From: Lysobacter sp. ISL-50
GTDB taxonomy: Bacteria; Pseudomonadota; Gammaproteobacteria; Xanthomonadales; Xanthomonadaceae
Assembly (NCBI RefSeq): GCF_018612875.1
Contig: NZ_JAGGRI010000059.1
Coordinates: 1 to 54,234 of the forward strand
DNA: 54,234 bases
Direction of reading: 5' to 3'
Made by a program: the position numbers and the translations under genes. Under the pieces are notes generated by a model. It was not told the origin of the DNA and did not search any database. It worked only from the letters and a program-made list of their open reading frames with translations. Below, piece by piece: positions 26,395 to 35,421 of this stretch (the stretch's first letter is position 1; each line of letters opens with the position of its first letter).

Positions 26395-27057
26395 TCAGAA
26401 CCGCGACCACCACTGCACCGAGCGCTCGAAGTAGCCGATCAGCGTCTGCGCCAGGCGGTGCCTGACCTGGACCGGATCGTCCTGCGGCTCGCCGCAGGCG
26501 ATCACCCGGTCCACCGCGCTGTGCAGGGCGGTGAAGAAGATCAGCGCGGTCATGCGCGGGTCCGGCGCGGCCCACACGCGCGCGGCGATGCCGCCTTCGA
26601 GCAGTTCCACCAGTTGATCGACCACGGGGTTTTCCTGCCACGCGTGGCGGTCGTGGGTGCGCAGATCGTGAAACACCACATCGTGCAAAGCGACGTTGTC
26701 GAGATACCCATCGACGCCGGTGCGCACCCAGGCGCGCAGGCGGCCGCTCCAGTCGCCGTCGCGGCACGCGTCCATGGCCTGCGCCGCGCGCTGGCAGAAG
26801 TCGCGCACGAAGCGCTCCTGCAAGGCCAGCAGCACGTGCTCGCGCGAGGCGTAGCGCGCGCGCAGCGCGCGAGGCTCCAGGCCGGCCGCGGCGGCGATAT
26901 CGGCCAGACTCACGCGCTCCAGGCCGCGTTCGACGAACAGGCGCGCGGCGGTATCCAGCGCCGCGGCGCGCACGGCCGCCTCGCCTGTCGCAGCGGCCGC
27001 GGTGGCCGGCGGGGATGCGGATTCCGGTCCCGCGACCGGTGACAGGAAGGCCGTCAT
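26395..27057 (-). CDS. TetR-family transcriptional regulator
   Basis: 220 residues from MTAFLSPVAG at 27057. The HTH (about 30-75) shows AALDTAARLFVERGLERVSLADIAAAAGLEPRALRARYASREHVLLAL, with the canonical TetR spacing. The ligand domain is all-helical and has no recognised specificity. Its start is 14 bp from a perfect 17-bp palindrome, a probable self-operator. It is divergent from the NRPS operon across an 870-bp gap, so it may also control that operon. Confidence 0.9.
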   Translation of the reverse strand: MTAFLSPVAGPESASPPATAAAATGEAAVRAAALDTAARLFVERGLERVSLADIAAAAGLEPRALRARYASREHVLLALQERFVRDFCQRAAQAMDACRDGDWSGRLRAWVRTGVDGYLDNVALHDVVFHDLRTHDRHAWQENPVVDQLVELLEGGIAARVWAAPDPRMTALIFFTALHSAVDRVIACGEPQDDPVQVRHRLAQTLIGYFERSVQWWSRF

Positions 27058-27070
27058 CGGATTCCTACAA

Positions 27071-27087
27071 ATGAGAACCGTTCTCAT
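27071..27087. promoter_or_regulatory. 17-bp palindrome ahead of tetR
   Basis: ATGAGAAC-C-GTTCTCAT, perfect 8-bp arms about one central base. Position just ahead of the TetR start fits autorepression. The layout TGAGAAC-N-GTTCTCA also matches the 7-1-7 geometry of Fur boxes (TGATAAT-N-ATTATCA) at 5 of 7 positions per arm, so Fur is an alternative binder. Confidence 0.65.
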
Positions 27088-27929
27088 CATAGCCGATCCC
27101 GGGCGGCCGTGCCGCCTCCCGGCCGGACCGATATCGACCTCACCGTTTTGCCGCCGCGCGCAATCGATATTTCCGCTGCGGCGATTTTTTCCGCAACCGC
27201 CAAATACTCACGCAAGCTCACCGGCGTATGCGACGCGCATCGATATTGATCTGAGACGAATCCATTTTGCGAAGTTAAAAGTTGCGCGCGCGCAACGGAA
27301 ACAAATCCGAAATGATCACAACTCACGCGTGAATTCGAACCGGCTTGCGCCAACCTGTAAAAACAGCCGATTTCCAGGGGAAAACGCATTGTCAGACAAA
27401 TCCGCGCGCGGCCTACTCCATTCATAAAGGGCTGCATTAAAAGGTTCACATATCCGTCTTGTGATCCGCCTCTCAACGCTCGCGCCGTAAATACTCGACT
27501 TGTGATCCGGCTCTCATCCGCCTTGATGGACATGACCTGAGCGCTCGGGGATATTGATTCCGAAGGCCGAACACGCCCATTGGCGCGATCGGGTTTTCGT
27601 ACACCACGGCTTGCGCGAGCGGTCAGCGTTGCTTCTGGCGCGTTCGTCCAGGCCGATTTCATGCACTCCCCCGCCGTACCCAGCAGCACACATAAGAATT
27701 CAGGCCCGCCGTCCGCGCGCAAGCGCCGGATGCACACGGAAGAGGCCATGCCCAGGTGCGCAGCACCGCGGCCATGCTTGTACTTAGTTCGCAACACACA
27801 CGGAGAGGGGGCCACTCGTAAGAACGGGTCGGCCGCAGGCTCGCGCGCGTCGAACACCACGCGCCGACGGACGTTGCGTCCGTTGGCCGTAGGCGGCGTG
27901 CGCTCCGGCGGCCGCTCAAAGGAAGCGCC
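27088..27929. other. Long leader region of the NRPS operon
   Basis: About 840 bp, clearly AT-richer than the flanks in its first half (27180-27540), with no supported gene. It contains two CRP/Clp-like sites at 27460-27516, described separately. Short open frames on the plus strand between 27554 and 27930 have no recognisable features. The length suggests a complex promoter or long 5' leader. Confidence 0.5.
27460..27516. promoter_or_regulatory. Two CRP/Clp-type sites 41 bp apart
   Basis: TGTGATCCGCCTCTCA (27460-27475) and TGTGATCCGGCTCTCA (27501-27516) differ at one base. Each fits the CRP-family consensus TGTGA-N6-TCACA with a single mismatch. Similarity extends 2 bp upstream (CT). The 41-bp offset is about four helical turns, so both sites face the same side of the DNA. 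They lie about 415 bp ahead of the NRPS gene. In Lysobacter and Xanthomonas the CRP-like protein Clp is a known regulator of antibiotic and lytic-enzyme genes; binding here is inferred. Confidence 0.6.
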
Positions 27930-30900
27930 ATGAACGACGTCCATCCCCCCGGCCTGCCCCTGACCACCGCACAGCGCGGTCTGTGGGTGGGACAGAAGCT
28001 CGCCTCGGTCGAAGCCACACTGAATATCGCCGAAGCGGTTGAAATTCATGGACCGATCGATCCGACGCTGTTCCAACGCGCGCTGCGCCAGTTCGCGCAG
28101 GACGCCGAAGCCACGCGCGCATGCATCGTCGAACACGGCGGACTGCCGTACCAGATCGTGCGCGAGCACTATCCGTTCGAATGCCCCTACATCGACTTCA
28201 GCGGCGAGGACGATCCGCGCGCGGCCGCCGATGCCTGGATGCAGACCGAGCTCAACCGGCCGGTCGATCTCGCCCACGATCCGCTGTGGGTCGGCGCGAT
28301 CCTCAAGTACGCCGACGATCTGTACTGCTGGTACCAGCGCGCCCACCACACCGTCTACGACGGTTTCAGCGGCGGCATGGCCGCCAAGCGCCTGAACGAG
28401 CTCTACAGCGCCTACATTGAAGGACGCGAGCCGGAACCGGCCGACTTCGGCACGGTGGCTTCGCTGGTGGAGATGGAAACCAGCTACCGCCAATCCGATC
28501 GCTATCGCCGCGATCGCGAGTACTGGCTGGAACAACTGTCCGACCTGCCCGAAGCGGTCACCCTCGCGCGCCGCCGTGTGCGCAATGGCGGCGGCCTGCG
28601 CCGCGCCAGCGGCCATGTGTCCGAGGCTTCGCGCGAACGCCTGGCGCAGATCGCGCGCGATTGCGGCGTGAGCCTGCCGCAGGTGCTGATCGGCCTGATC
28701 GCCGCGTACTACCACCGCGCCAGCGGCGCGCATGATCTGGTGTTCGGCATGCCGGTCACCGGCCGCGTCAATCACGCCATGCGCAGCACTCCGGGCATGG
28801 TCGCCAACGTGGTCGCGATCCGGCTGAAGTTCGAGCCGGACATGCACATGTCGGATTTGTTCGCGCAGGTCTCGCGCGTGGTCAAGTCGGCGCTGCGTCA
28901 TCAGCAGTACCGCTACGAAGACCTGCGCCGCGACCTGGGCCTAGTCAATCCCGACCAGCACATGGCCTGGCTCGGCATCAACATCGAGCCCTACGACTAC
29001 GGCAGCTTTGGCGGCCACCGCGCCAGCGGCAAGAACCTGCACAACGGCAGTGCGGAAGACCTGATGGTGTTCGTGTTCGACCGTCTCGACGGCAACGGCC
29101 TGATCATCGATTTCGACGCCAATCCCACCTTGTACCCGGCCGCGCACCTGGACGAACACCGGCGCCGGCTGATGCGCCTGATCGATTCGGTGCTGGCCGA
29201 TCCGGCGACCACGCTCGGCGCGATCGACGTGCTCGGCGACGACGAGCGCCAGCAGGTGCTCAACCACTGGAACGACACCGCCGCGCCGCTGCCGGGGACC
29301 ACCGCGCTGGAGCAGTTCCAGCAGCAGGCCGCGCGCACACCCGATGCGATCGCGGTCGTCGCCGGCGAAACCCGGCTGAGCTATCGCGAACTCGACGAAT
29401 CCAGCACCCGCCTGGCCCAGCGCCTGATCGCCGGCGGCGTGCGTCCCGACGACATCGTCGCCATCGCCCTGCCGCGCGACGAAGTGCTGATGGCGGCGCT
29501 GCTGGCGGTGTGGAAGGCCGGCGCGGCGTATCTGCCGCTGGACCCGGAAGCGCCGATGCAGCGCATCGCCCTGACCCTGGACGATGCCGCCCCGCGCGCG
29601 CTGCTGACCACGCCGAACTTCGCCGGCGCCTTCGGCGGCCGCGATCTGCAGGTGTTGTTCGCGCACGAACAGGACGAGCACTACGACAGCGACGCCGCCG
29701 CGCCGCTGCCGCTCGCGCGCGGCGAGGCCAACGCGTATCTGATCTACACCTCCGGTTCCACCGGCGTGCCCAAGGGCGTGGAGCTGACCCATCGCAATCT
29801 GTGGAACTTCCTGCAGGCGATGCAGCAGCAGCTGCGGCCCGCGGCGGACCAGCGCTATCTGGCCCAGACCACGATCTCCTTCGACATCGCCGGCCTGGAG
29901 CTGTTCCTGCCGCTGACGGTGGGCGCGAGCGTGGTGATGGTCACCGGCGAGGTGACGCGCAACCCGCTCGCGCTGGCACGGGTGATCCGCGAACAGCGCA
30001 TCGACGTGATGCAGGCCACGCCGTCGTTGTGGCGCATCCTCCTGACCGGTTCGGACATCCGCCTGGACGAGGTGCACGCGCTGGTCGGCGGCGAAGCGCT
30101 GCCGGTGGAACTGGCGCAGCGGCTGACCCAGATGGCGGCCAAGGTCACCAATCTGTACGGGCCCACCGAAACCACGGTGTGGTCCACGGCGATGGAACTC
30201 ACCGCGCAGGACCTGGACGCCGGCGCCGGCATGGCGCCGCCGATCGGCCGCCCGATCCTCAACACCCAGGTCTACGTGCTGGACGCGGCGCGCAATCCCA
30301 TGCCGGTCGGCAGCATCGGCGAGTTGTACATCGGCGGCGAAGGCGTGGCGCGTGGCTACCGCAACCGGCCCGAACTCAACGCCGAGCGCTTCCTGCCCGA
30401 TCCCTTCAACGCCGCGCCCGGCGCGCGCATGTACCGCACCGGCGATCTGGCGCGCTGGCGCGAGGACGGGGTGATCGAATACCTCGGCCGCGTCGATCAG
30501 CAGGTCAAGATCCGCGGCCATCGCGTCGAGCTGGGCGATATCGAAACCCATCTGCGCGCCCTGGACGCGATCGCCGAGGCCGCCGTCGCGCTGCATCGCG
30601 ATCCGGTCGGTCATCTCACGCTGGCCGCCTACGTGGTGCCGGCCGCCGCCGCCCAGATCGACAGCGAAGCGGTGCGGCGCGTGCTGTCCGCGCGCCTGCC
30701 CGACTACATGGTGCCGTCGGTGTATGTGGAACTGGCCGAGCTGCCGCTCACCCCCAGCGGCAAGCTCGACCGCAAGGCGCTGATCCCGCCGGCGCGCAAC
30801 CGGCAATCGACCTACGTGGCGCCGCGCAGCGAGATCGAACGCAAGCTGGTGACGCTGTGGCAGCAGATCTTCGGCATCGAGCAGATCGGCATCCACGACA

Positions 30901-31952
30901 ATTTCTTCGAGCTCGGCGGCGATTCGCTGAGCGCGGCGGAACTCATCGCCACCTTCCCCAAGCACTTCAATTCCGAACTGTCGCTGGGCGCGTTGTTCGA
31001 AGGCTCGACCATCGCCAGCCTGGCCGCGTACCTGGAACGCAGCGGCGGCGAGAACGATCCGCTCGGCGCGGTGCTGTCGCTGCGCCCGACCGAACATGAG
31101 CGCCCGCTGTTCTGCATCCATCCGGTGACCGGTTTCAGCTGGGCCTACGCCACGATGCTGCGCCACCTGGATCAGCTGCCGGTGTATGCCTTGCAGTCGC
31201 GCGGTCTGCGCGGCGGCGGCGCGCTGCCGGGCAGCATCGAAGAGATCGCCGCGGACTACATCGCGCAGATGCGCAAGATCCAGCCGCACGGGCCGTACCG
31301 CCTGCTCGGCTGGTCGCTCGGCGGCCTGATCGGCCACGCCATCGCCGCGCAGTTGCAGCAGACCGGCGAGCGGGTGGAGCTGTTGGCGATGATGGATTCG
31401 TATCCCTTCGTCGCCGAACCGGTCGAATCCAGCGAAGCCCAGCAGGCGCTGGCGGTGCTGAAGTTCCTCGGCTTCCATCATCGCGCCAAGGACAACCCGC
31501 CGCAGGACATGCGCAGCCTGGCCGATCTGCTGTGCCAGGAGTACGAGGTGTTCGCGATCCCGCTGGTGCAGGAGATCATGAAGGCCGACGCCAAGCTGAT
31601 CGAGAACGTCGCCGCGGTCACCCGCAACAACCTGACGCTGGCGCGGCGTTACCGGCCCACCTCGATCGACGCCGACGTGGTGTTCTTCAACGCGCGGCTC
31701 AAGGATCACGTCGATCTCGACGGCCTGCTGCACTACCACGCCCACGCCTGGCAGCCCTTCGTCGGCGGCAACATCGAAGTGCACGACGTGGATTGCCATC
31801 ACCAGACCATGCTCGAGCCGCGCTCGGCCGCGCACATCGCGCGGGTGCTGCGCGAACGCCTGCAGGCACCGCACGCGGAGCCGCAGCGCCGCGAAACCCC
31901 GCTGCCGGCCCAGGTCGGCGCCGCGCCGCTCGCGATCGCCGCCTATTCGTAA
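27930..31952 (+). CDS. Single-module NRPS, C-A-PCP-TE (EntF-like)
   Basis: 1340 residues. The condensation domain is about 8-440, with HHTVYDG at 139-145 and overall resemblance to EntF (WYQR-HH, DGFS). The adenylation domain is about 455-955: YTSGSTGVPKG at 606-616, FDIAGLE at 651, YGPTETT, YRTGDLARW, PSGKLDRK. The carrier phosphopantetheine Ser999 lies in ELGGDSL. The thioesterase is about 1055-1310, with Ser1129 in GWSLGG and His1290/1291. The ten A-domain pocket residues read D-I-L-Q-V-G-L-V-W-K, closest to the glycine-type code DILQLGLIWK. All catalytic motifs are intact. The acyl donor for the first C domain must come from elsewhere. AAAGGAAG precedes the ATG; a glycosyltransferase follows 10 bp downstream. 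Confidence 0.95.
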   Translation: MNDVHPPGLPLTTAQRGLWVGQKLASVEATLNIAEAVEIHGPIDPTLFQRALRQFAQDAEATRACIVEHGGLPYQIVREHYPFECPYIDFSGEDDPRAAADAWMQTELNRPVDLAHDPLWVGAILKYADDLYCWYQRAHHTVYDGFSGGMAAKRLNELYSAYIEGREPEPADFGTVASLVEMETSYRQSDRYRRDREYWLEQLSDLPEAVTLARRRVRNGGGLRRASGHVSEASRERLAQIARDCGVSLPQVLIGLIAAYYHRASGAHDLVFGMPVTGRVNHAMRSTPGMVANVVAIRLKFEPDMHMSDLFAQVSRVVKSALRHQQYRYEDLRRDLGLVNPDQHMAWLGINIEPYDYGSFGGHRASGKNLHNGSAEDLMVFVFDRLDGNGLIIDFDANPTLYPAAHLDEHRRRLMRLIDSVLADPATTLGAIDVLGDDERQQVLNHWNDTAAPLPGTTALEQFQQQAARTPDAIAVVAGETRLSYRELDESSTRLAQRLIAGGVRPDDIVAIALPRDEVLMAALLAVWKAGAAYLPLDPEAPMQRIALTLDDAAPRALLTTPNFAGAFGGRDLQVLFAHEQDEHYDSDAAAPLPLARGEANAYLIYTSGSTGVPKGVELTHRNLWNFLQAMQQQLRPAADQRYLAQTTISFDIAGLELFLPLTVGASVVMVTGEVTRNPLALARVIREQRIDVMQATPSLWRILLTGSDIRLDEVHALVGGEALPVELAQRLTQMAAKVTNLYGPTETTVWSTAMELTAQDLDAGAGMAPPIGRPILNTQVYVLDAARNPMPVGSIGELYIGGEGVARGYRNRPELNAERFLPDPFNAAPGARMYRTGDLARWREDGVIEYLGRVDQQVKIRGHRVELGDIETHLRALDAIAEAAVALHRDPVGHLTLAAYVVPAAAAQIDSEAVRRVLSARLPDYMVPSVYVELAELPLTPSGKLDRKALIPPARNRQSTYVAPRSEIERKLVTLWQQIFGIEQIGIHDNFFELGGDSLSAAELIATFPKHFNSELSLGALFEGSTIASLAAYLERSGGENDPLGAVLSLRPTEHERPLFCIHPVTGFSWAYATMLRHLDQLPVYALQSRGLRGGGALPGSIEEIAADYIAQMRKIQPHGPYRLLGWSLGGLIGHAIAAQLQQTGERVELLAMMDSYPFVAEPVESSEAQQALAVLKFLGFHHRAKDNPPQDMRSLADLLCQEYEVFAIPLVQEIMKADAKLIENVAAVTRNNLTLARRYRPTSIDADVVFFNARLKDHVDLDGLLHYHAHAWQPFVGGNIEVHDVDCHHQTMLEPRSAAHIARVLRERLQAPHAEPQRRETPLPAQVGAAPLAIAAYS

Positions 31953-31962
31953 GGAGATGCAT

Positions 31963-33363
31963 GTGTCCGCCACTCCACTTTCCGTTTCCGCCAACACCCA
32001 GGCCGCCAACAGCGACACCACGCCCGGCGCGATCGTGATCTTCACCGTCGGCACCCAGGGCGATGCGCGTCCGTGCATCGGCCTGGGCCAGGCGCTGCAC
32101 CGCGCCGGTTATCCGGTGCGCATCGTCACCAGCGAGAACTTCGCCCCGCTGGTGCGCGAAGCCGGGCTGGAGTTCTGCGGCATCAGCGCCGACTTCAGCG
32201 ATCTGCTGACGAACAATCCCGAGACCGTCGACAAGGCGCTCAATCCCTGGTTCCTGGTCCAGCACACGCGGGCGAAGTTCGCCGAGTGGGCCGCGACCTG
32301 GGCCCAGGAAGCGCGGCCGGTGTGCAAGGGCGCGTCCTTGCTGATCGGCACCGGCATCGTCACCCAGTTGGCGAAAGCCCTGGGCGAAGCCGAAGGCGTT
32401 CCGTTCCTGCAGGCGCACCTGCAACCGTTCACGCCTTCGCGCAAACTCTCGCCGCTGTCGTTCTGGTCCAAGCGCGAATTCCCCGGCTGGTTGAACATGG
32501 CGCTGTTCTCGGTCATGAAGCTGCTGGCCTGGTACACGCTCAAGCCCGCCGTCAACGGCGCGATCCGGCCGCAGCTCAAGTTGCCGCTGTTCCCGTGGTA
32601 CGGGCCGTTCTTCGACAAGGACCCCGAGCGCATGCGGGTGTTGTACGGCTACAGCCGCCACATCCTGCCGCGTCCGGACGACTGGCCCGAGCAGGTCTGC
32701 GTCACCGGCAGCTGGTTCCTCGATCAGGCCAACGAATGGCAGCCGCCGCAGTCGCTGACCGACTTCCTGGCCGAAGGCGAGAAGCCGATCTACATCGGTT
32801 TCGGCAGCATGCTGGCCAACAACGCGGAAGCCTTCACCGACATCGTCGTCGATGCGGTGCGCCTGAGCGGCCGGCGCGCGGTGCTGGCGACCGGCTGGGG
32901 CGGGCTGCGCCGCGACGCGGGGCGCATGGACGATCAGATCTACGTGATCGAAGCCGCGCCGCACGACTGGCTGTTCCCGCGCATGGCGATGGCGATGCAT
33001 CACGGCGGCGCCGGCACCACGGTGGCGGCCGCGCGCGCCGGCATTCCCTCGGTGTTCGTGCCGTTCTTCGGCGATCAGCCGTTCTGGGCGCGGCGCATGA
33101 ACGAACTGGGCACCGCGCCGCCGGCGCTGGACCGGCGCACGGTCAATGCCGAGCAGATGGCGCAGGCGATCAACGACGCTCTGCAGCCGCAGCGCATCCA
33201 GACCGCGCGCGAGCTGGGCGAGAAAATCCACGCTGAGAACGGCACCGCGACCGCGGTACGAATCTTAGGGGAGTGGGGACTGCTACCGCCGTTGCGCGGC
33301 AGCGACGTGGCGACGGCGCCGGCCGCCGCACCGGCTGAGCTGGAGCTGGTGCAGGTAGCCTGA
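31963..33363 (+). CDS. Family 1/28-type glycosyltransferase (GT-B)
   Basis: 466 residues from GTG at 31963. The strong AAGGAG at 31951-31956 abuts an in-frame ATG at 31957 but is 6 bp from the GTG, which decides the start. The N-terminal Rossmann half has IVIFTVGTQGDARPCIGLGQALHRAGYPV. The C-terminal half has the nucleotide-sugar site: PIYIGFGSM, APHDWLFPRMAMAMHHGGAGTT, then AGIPSVFVPFFGDQPFWARRM. The pattern matches lipid and sterol glycosyltransferases and macrolide/rhamnosyl transferases; sugar and acceptor are unknown. It starts 10 bp after the NRPS stop, so it almost certainly decorates the NRPS product. A strong hairpin follows. Confidence 0.9.
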   Translation: MSATPLSVSANTQAANSDTTPGAIVIFTVGTQGDARPCIGLGQALHRAGYPVRIVTSENFAPLVREAGLEFCGISADFSDLLTNNPETVDKALNPWFLVQHTRAKFAEWAATWAQEARPVCKGASLLIGTGIVTQLAKALGEAEGVPFLQAHLQPFTPSRKLSPLSFWSKREFPGWLNMALFSVMKLLAWYTLKPAVNGAIRPQLKLPLFPWYGPFFDKDPERMRVLYGYSRHILPRPDDWPEQVCVTGSWFLDQANEWQPPQSLTDFLAEGEKPIYIGFGSMLANNAEAFTDIVVDAVRLSGRRAVLATGWGGLRRDAGRMDDQIYVIEAAPHDWLFPRMAMAMHHGGAGTTVAAARAGIPSVFVPFFGDQPFWARRMNELGTAPPALDRRTVNAEQMAQAINDALQPQRIQTARELGEKIHAENGTATAVRILGEWGLLPPLRGSDVATAPAAAPAELELVQVA

Positions 33364-33388
33364 GCGACCGCCTCGACCAGGGGCGCGA

Positions 33389-33427
33389 GCGCTCCGGCCT
33401 CTCTCTTACCGAGAGGGGCCGGAGCGC
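33389..33427 (+). terminator. Hairpin ending the NRPS-GT operon
   Basis: Stem of 17 bp with one mismatch: GCGCTCCGGCCTCTCTC (33389-33405), loop TTACC, GAGAGGGGCCGGAGCGC (33411-33427). No T-run follows. It separates the NRPS-GT pair from the patatin gene. Confidence 0.6.
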
Positions 33428-33531
33428 GGAGCCTATCGAACACCGATCCTGAACACCGAGACGCTTTCATCGGACAATGACCGGCTGGCCGCGCGATGCT
33501 GTCGTCGCGCCGCAAACCCGGGAGCGTTCGC

Positions 33532-34803
33532 ATGAAGAGCACCGACGTCGAACTCGAACGCCTGCGCATCCGCCGCGAGGCGCGCCGGGCCGAGCTCGCC
33601 GCCGCCAGCGGCGGCGCCAAGGACCGCGAAGGCCGCGCCCTGTGCCTGTCCGGCGGCGGCTACCGCGCCGCGCTGTTCCACCTGGGCGGCCTGCTGCGGC
33701 TGCACGAGACCGGCGTGCTGGCCGGCCTGGGCATGGTCAGCTCGGTGTCGGGCGGCAGCATCGTCTCGGCCTGGCTCGCCTGCCGGTATCTGGATACGCG
33801 TCGCGACGAACACGAAAGCTTCGCCGCCTGGAGCGACCGCATCGATTTTCGCGCGAGCGTGGTCGAGCCGTTCCGCGCCGTGGTCGCGCGCGACCTGCGC
33901 ACCTGGCCGGTGCTGGCCACCGCCGCGCACAACGGGCTGTGGCCGTCGCACCGCATCGCCCTGCTCGACCGCGGCTATCGGCGCATGTTCGGCGAGCGCC
34001 ATCTGGACGAACTGCCGGAAACCCCGTCGTTCGTGTTCTGCGCGACCGACCTCACCTTCGGCGTGAACTGGGAATTCTCTCGCCGCCGCGTCGGCGACTA
34101 CCTCGCCGGTTACCTGCGCGACGGCGCGCAACGGGTGCGGCTGAGCTGCGCGGTGGCGGCGTCCTCGTCGTTTCCGCCGGTGTTCGGCCCGGTGCGCTTC
34201 GAAGCCGCGCCCGGCGACTATCAGCGCGGCCATTACCAGGGCGACGACGCCGACGAACTGCGCGCGCGCATCGAGCTCAGCGACGGCGGCGTCTACGACA
34301 ATCTGGCGACCGAACCGACCCTGCGCCGCTATCGCGAAGTGCTGGTGTCCGACGCCGGCGGCCCGTTCGTGTTCGAAAGCAAACGCTGGTGGCTGCAGCG
34401 GCTGATGCGCTACACCCAGGTCATGGGCAATCAGGCCGAAGCGCTGCGCAAGCGCCTGTTCTTCGGCCAGGCGCGCAGCGGCTCGATGATCGGCGTGTAC
34501 TGGGGCCTGACCAGTCATCGCGACGAAGGCGCCGATGGCTACAGCCCGGCGCTGGTCACGCAGGTGATCGGACAGATCCGCACCGACCTGGACCGTTTCC
34601 TCGATGTCGAATTCGAGGTGCTGGTCAACCACGGCTATTTCGCCTGCGCGGACGCGCTGGGGCAGGACAACGGCTGGGTGTCGCGAACGGCGATGCCGCC
34701 GGCGTGGCCGTATCCGCAGCGCGCCAACGAGAGTCAGGTGCGGCGCTGGTTGCGTCGCAGCCATGCGCGCGTGCTGCATCGGCGGTGGTGGGGATCGACT
34801 TGA
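33532..34803 (+). CDS. Patatin-like phospholipase
   Basis: 423 residues from the ATG at 33532 with GGGAG upstream; a longer in-frame start at 33496 is less likely. The patatin fold shows the oxyanion loop CLSGGGYRAALFHLGGLLRL, the nucleophile segment SSVSGGSIVSAW (Ser in SVSGGS, in place of the usual GxSxG), and the catalytic Asp in ELSDGGVYDNLATEP. No signal peptide; probably cytosolic or type-secreted. It lies 168 bp downstream of the glycosyltransferase beyond a hairpin, so it is linked by position only. It could remodel the lipid product or simply be adjacent. Confidence 0.88.
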   Translation: MKSTDVELERLRIRREARRAELAAASGGAKDREGRALCLSGGGYRAALFHLGGLLRLHETGVLAGLGMVSSVSGGSIVSAWLACRYLDTRRDEHESFAAWSDRIDFRASVVEPFRAVVARDLRTWPVLATAAHNGLWPSHRIALLDRGYRRMFGERHLDELPETPSFVFCATDLTFGVNWEFSRRRVGDYLAGYLRDGAQRVRLSCAVAASSSFPPVFGPVRFEAAPGDYQRGHYQGDDADELRARIELSDGGVYDNLATEPTLRRYREVLVSDAGGPFVFESKRWWLQRLMRYTQVMGNQAEALRKRLFFGQARSGSMIGVYWGLTSHRDEGADGYSPALVTQVIGQIRTDLDRFLDVEFEVLVNHGYFACADALGQDNGWVSRTAMPPAWPYPQRANESQVRRWLRRSHARVLHRRWWGST

Positions 34804-34810
34804 TTCGCGT

Positions 34811-34870
34811 GGCTGTGGCTGTGGCTGTGGCTGTGGCTGTGGCTGCGGCTGCGGCTGCGGCTGCGGCTGT
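34811..34870 (+). repeat. Hexanucleotide microsatellite
   Basis: Ten perfect tandem hexamers start 7 bp after the patatin stop: GGCTGT x5, GGCTGC x4, GGCTGT x1. Imperfect copies and three GGCGGTA units continue to about 34910. Confidence 0.9.
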
Positions 34871-34940
34871 GGCGGTGACGGTGGCTGCGGCGGTAGGCGG
34901 TAGGCGGTAGGCCACAACCTTACGTCGAACTGCTTTTGCT

Positions 34941-35398
34941 CGTCATTCCCGCGAACGCGGGAATCCAGGGCCTTTCGTGCGAGAACGCCTGAAGTCACTG
35001 GATTCCCGCCTTCGCGGGAATGACGACCTGGAAAGATGGCGCTGAAGTCTCTGGATTCCCGCCTTCGCGGGAATGACGGACTGGAGAGATGGCGCTGAAG
35101 TCTCTGGATTCCCGCGTTCGCGGGAATGACGGCCTGGAGAGATGGCGCTTAAGTCTCTGGATTCCCGCGTTCGCGGGAATGACGGTCTGGGGAGATGGTG
35201 CTGAAGTCTCTGGATTCCCGCCTTCGCGGGAATAACGGTCTGGAGAGATGCCGCTGAAGTCTTTGGATTCCCGCCTTCGCGGGAATGACGGTCTGGAGAG
35301 ATGCCGCTGAAGTCTCTGGATTCCCGCCTTCGCGGGAATGACGGCCTGGAGAGATGCCGCTGAAGTCTCTGGATTCCCGCCTTCGCGGGAACGACGAG
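34941..35398. repeat. Array of nine palindromic 'GGATTCCCGC' repeats, period about 53 bp
   Basis: Nine inverted repeats of the form ATTCCCGC-CTTC/GTTC-GCGGGAAT are spaced about every 53 bp (for example 35000, 35053, 35107, 35159, 35212, 35265, 35318, 35371). The intervening segment is also conserved (GACGGTCTGGAGAGATGGCG, then CTGAAGTCTCT), so the whole 53-bp unit is tandemly amplified. The first unit is variant (CGTCATTCCCGCGAACGC). It lies between the convergent patatin and eptA genes. Confidence 0.9.
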
Positions 35399-35421
35399 CA
35401 AAAGAGACTTCGAACCGGCTC

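Noticed and set aside
27554-27933. Possible small ORFs just ahead of the NRPS
   Set aside because: Arg/Ala/Pro-rich frames without motifs or good ribosome binding sites; more likely leader sequence.
28941-32078. A 1045-codon open frame antisense to the NRPS
   Set aside because: Composition artefact; all NRPS motifs are on the plus strand.
34941-35398. Possible CRISPR array (regular palindromic repeats)
   Set aside because: The segments between palindromes are nearly identical to each other, so there are no unique spacers; no cas genes nearby.
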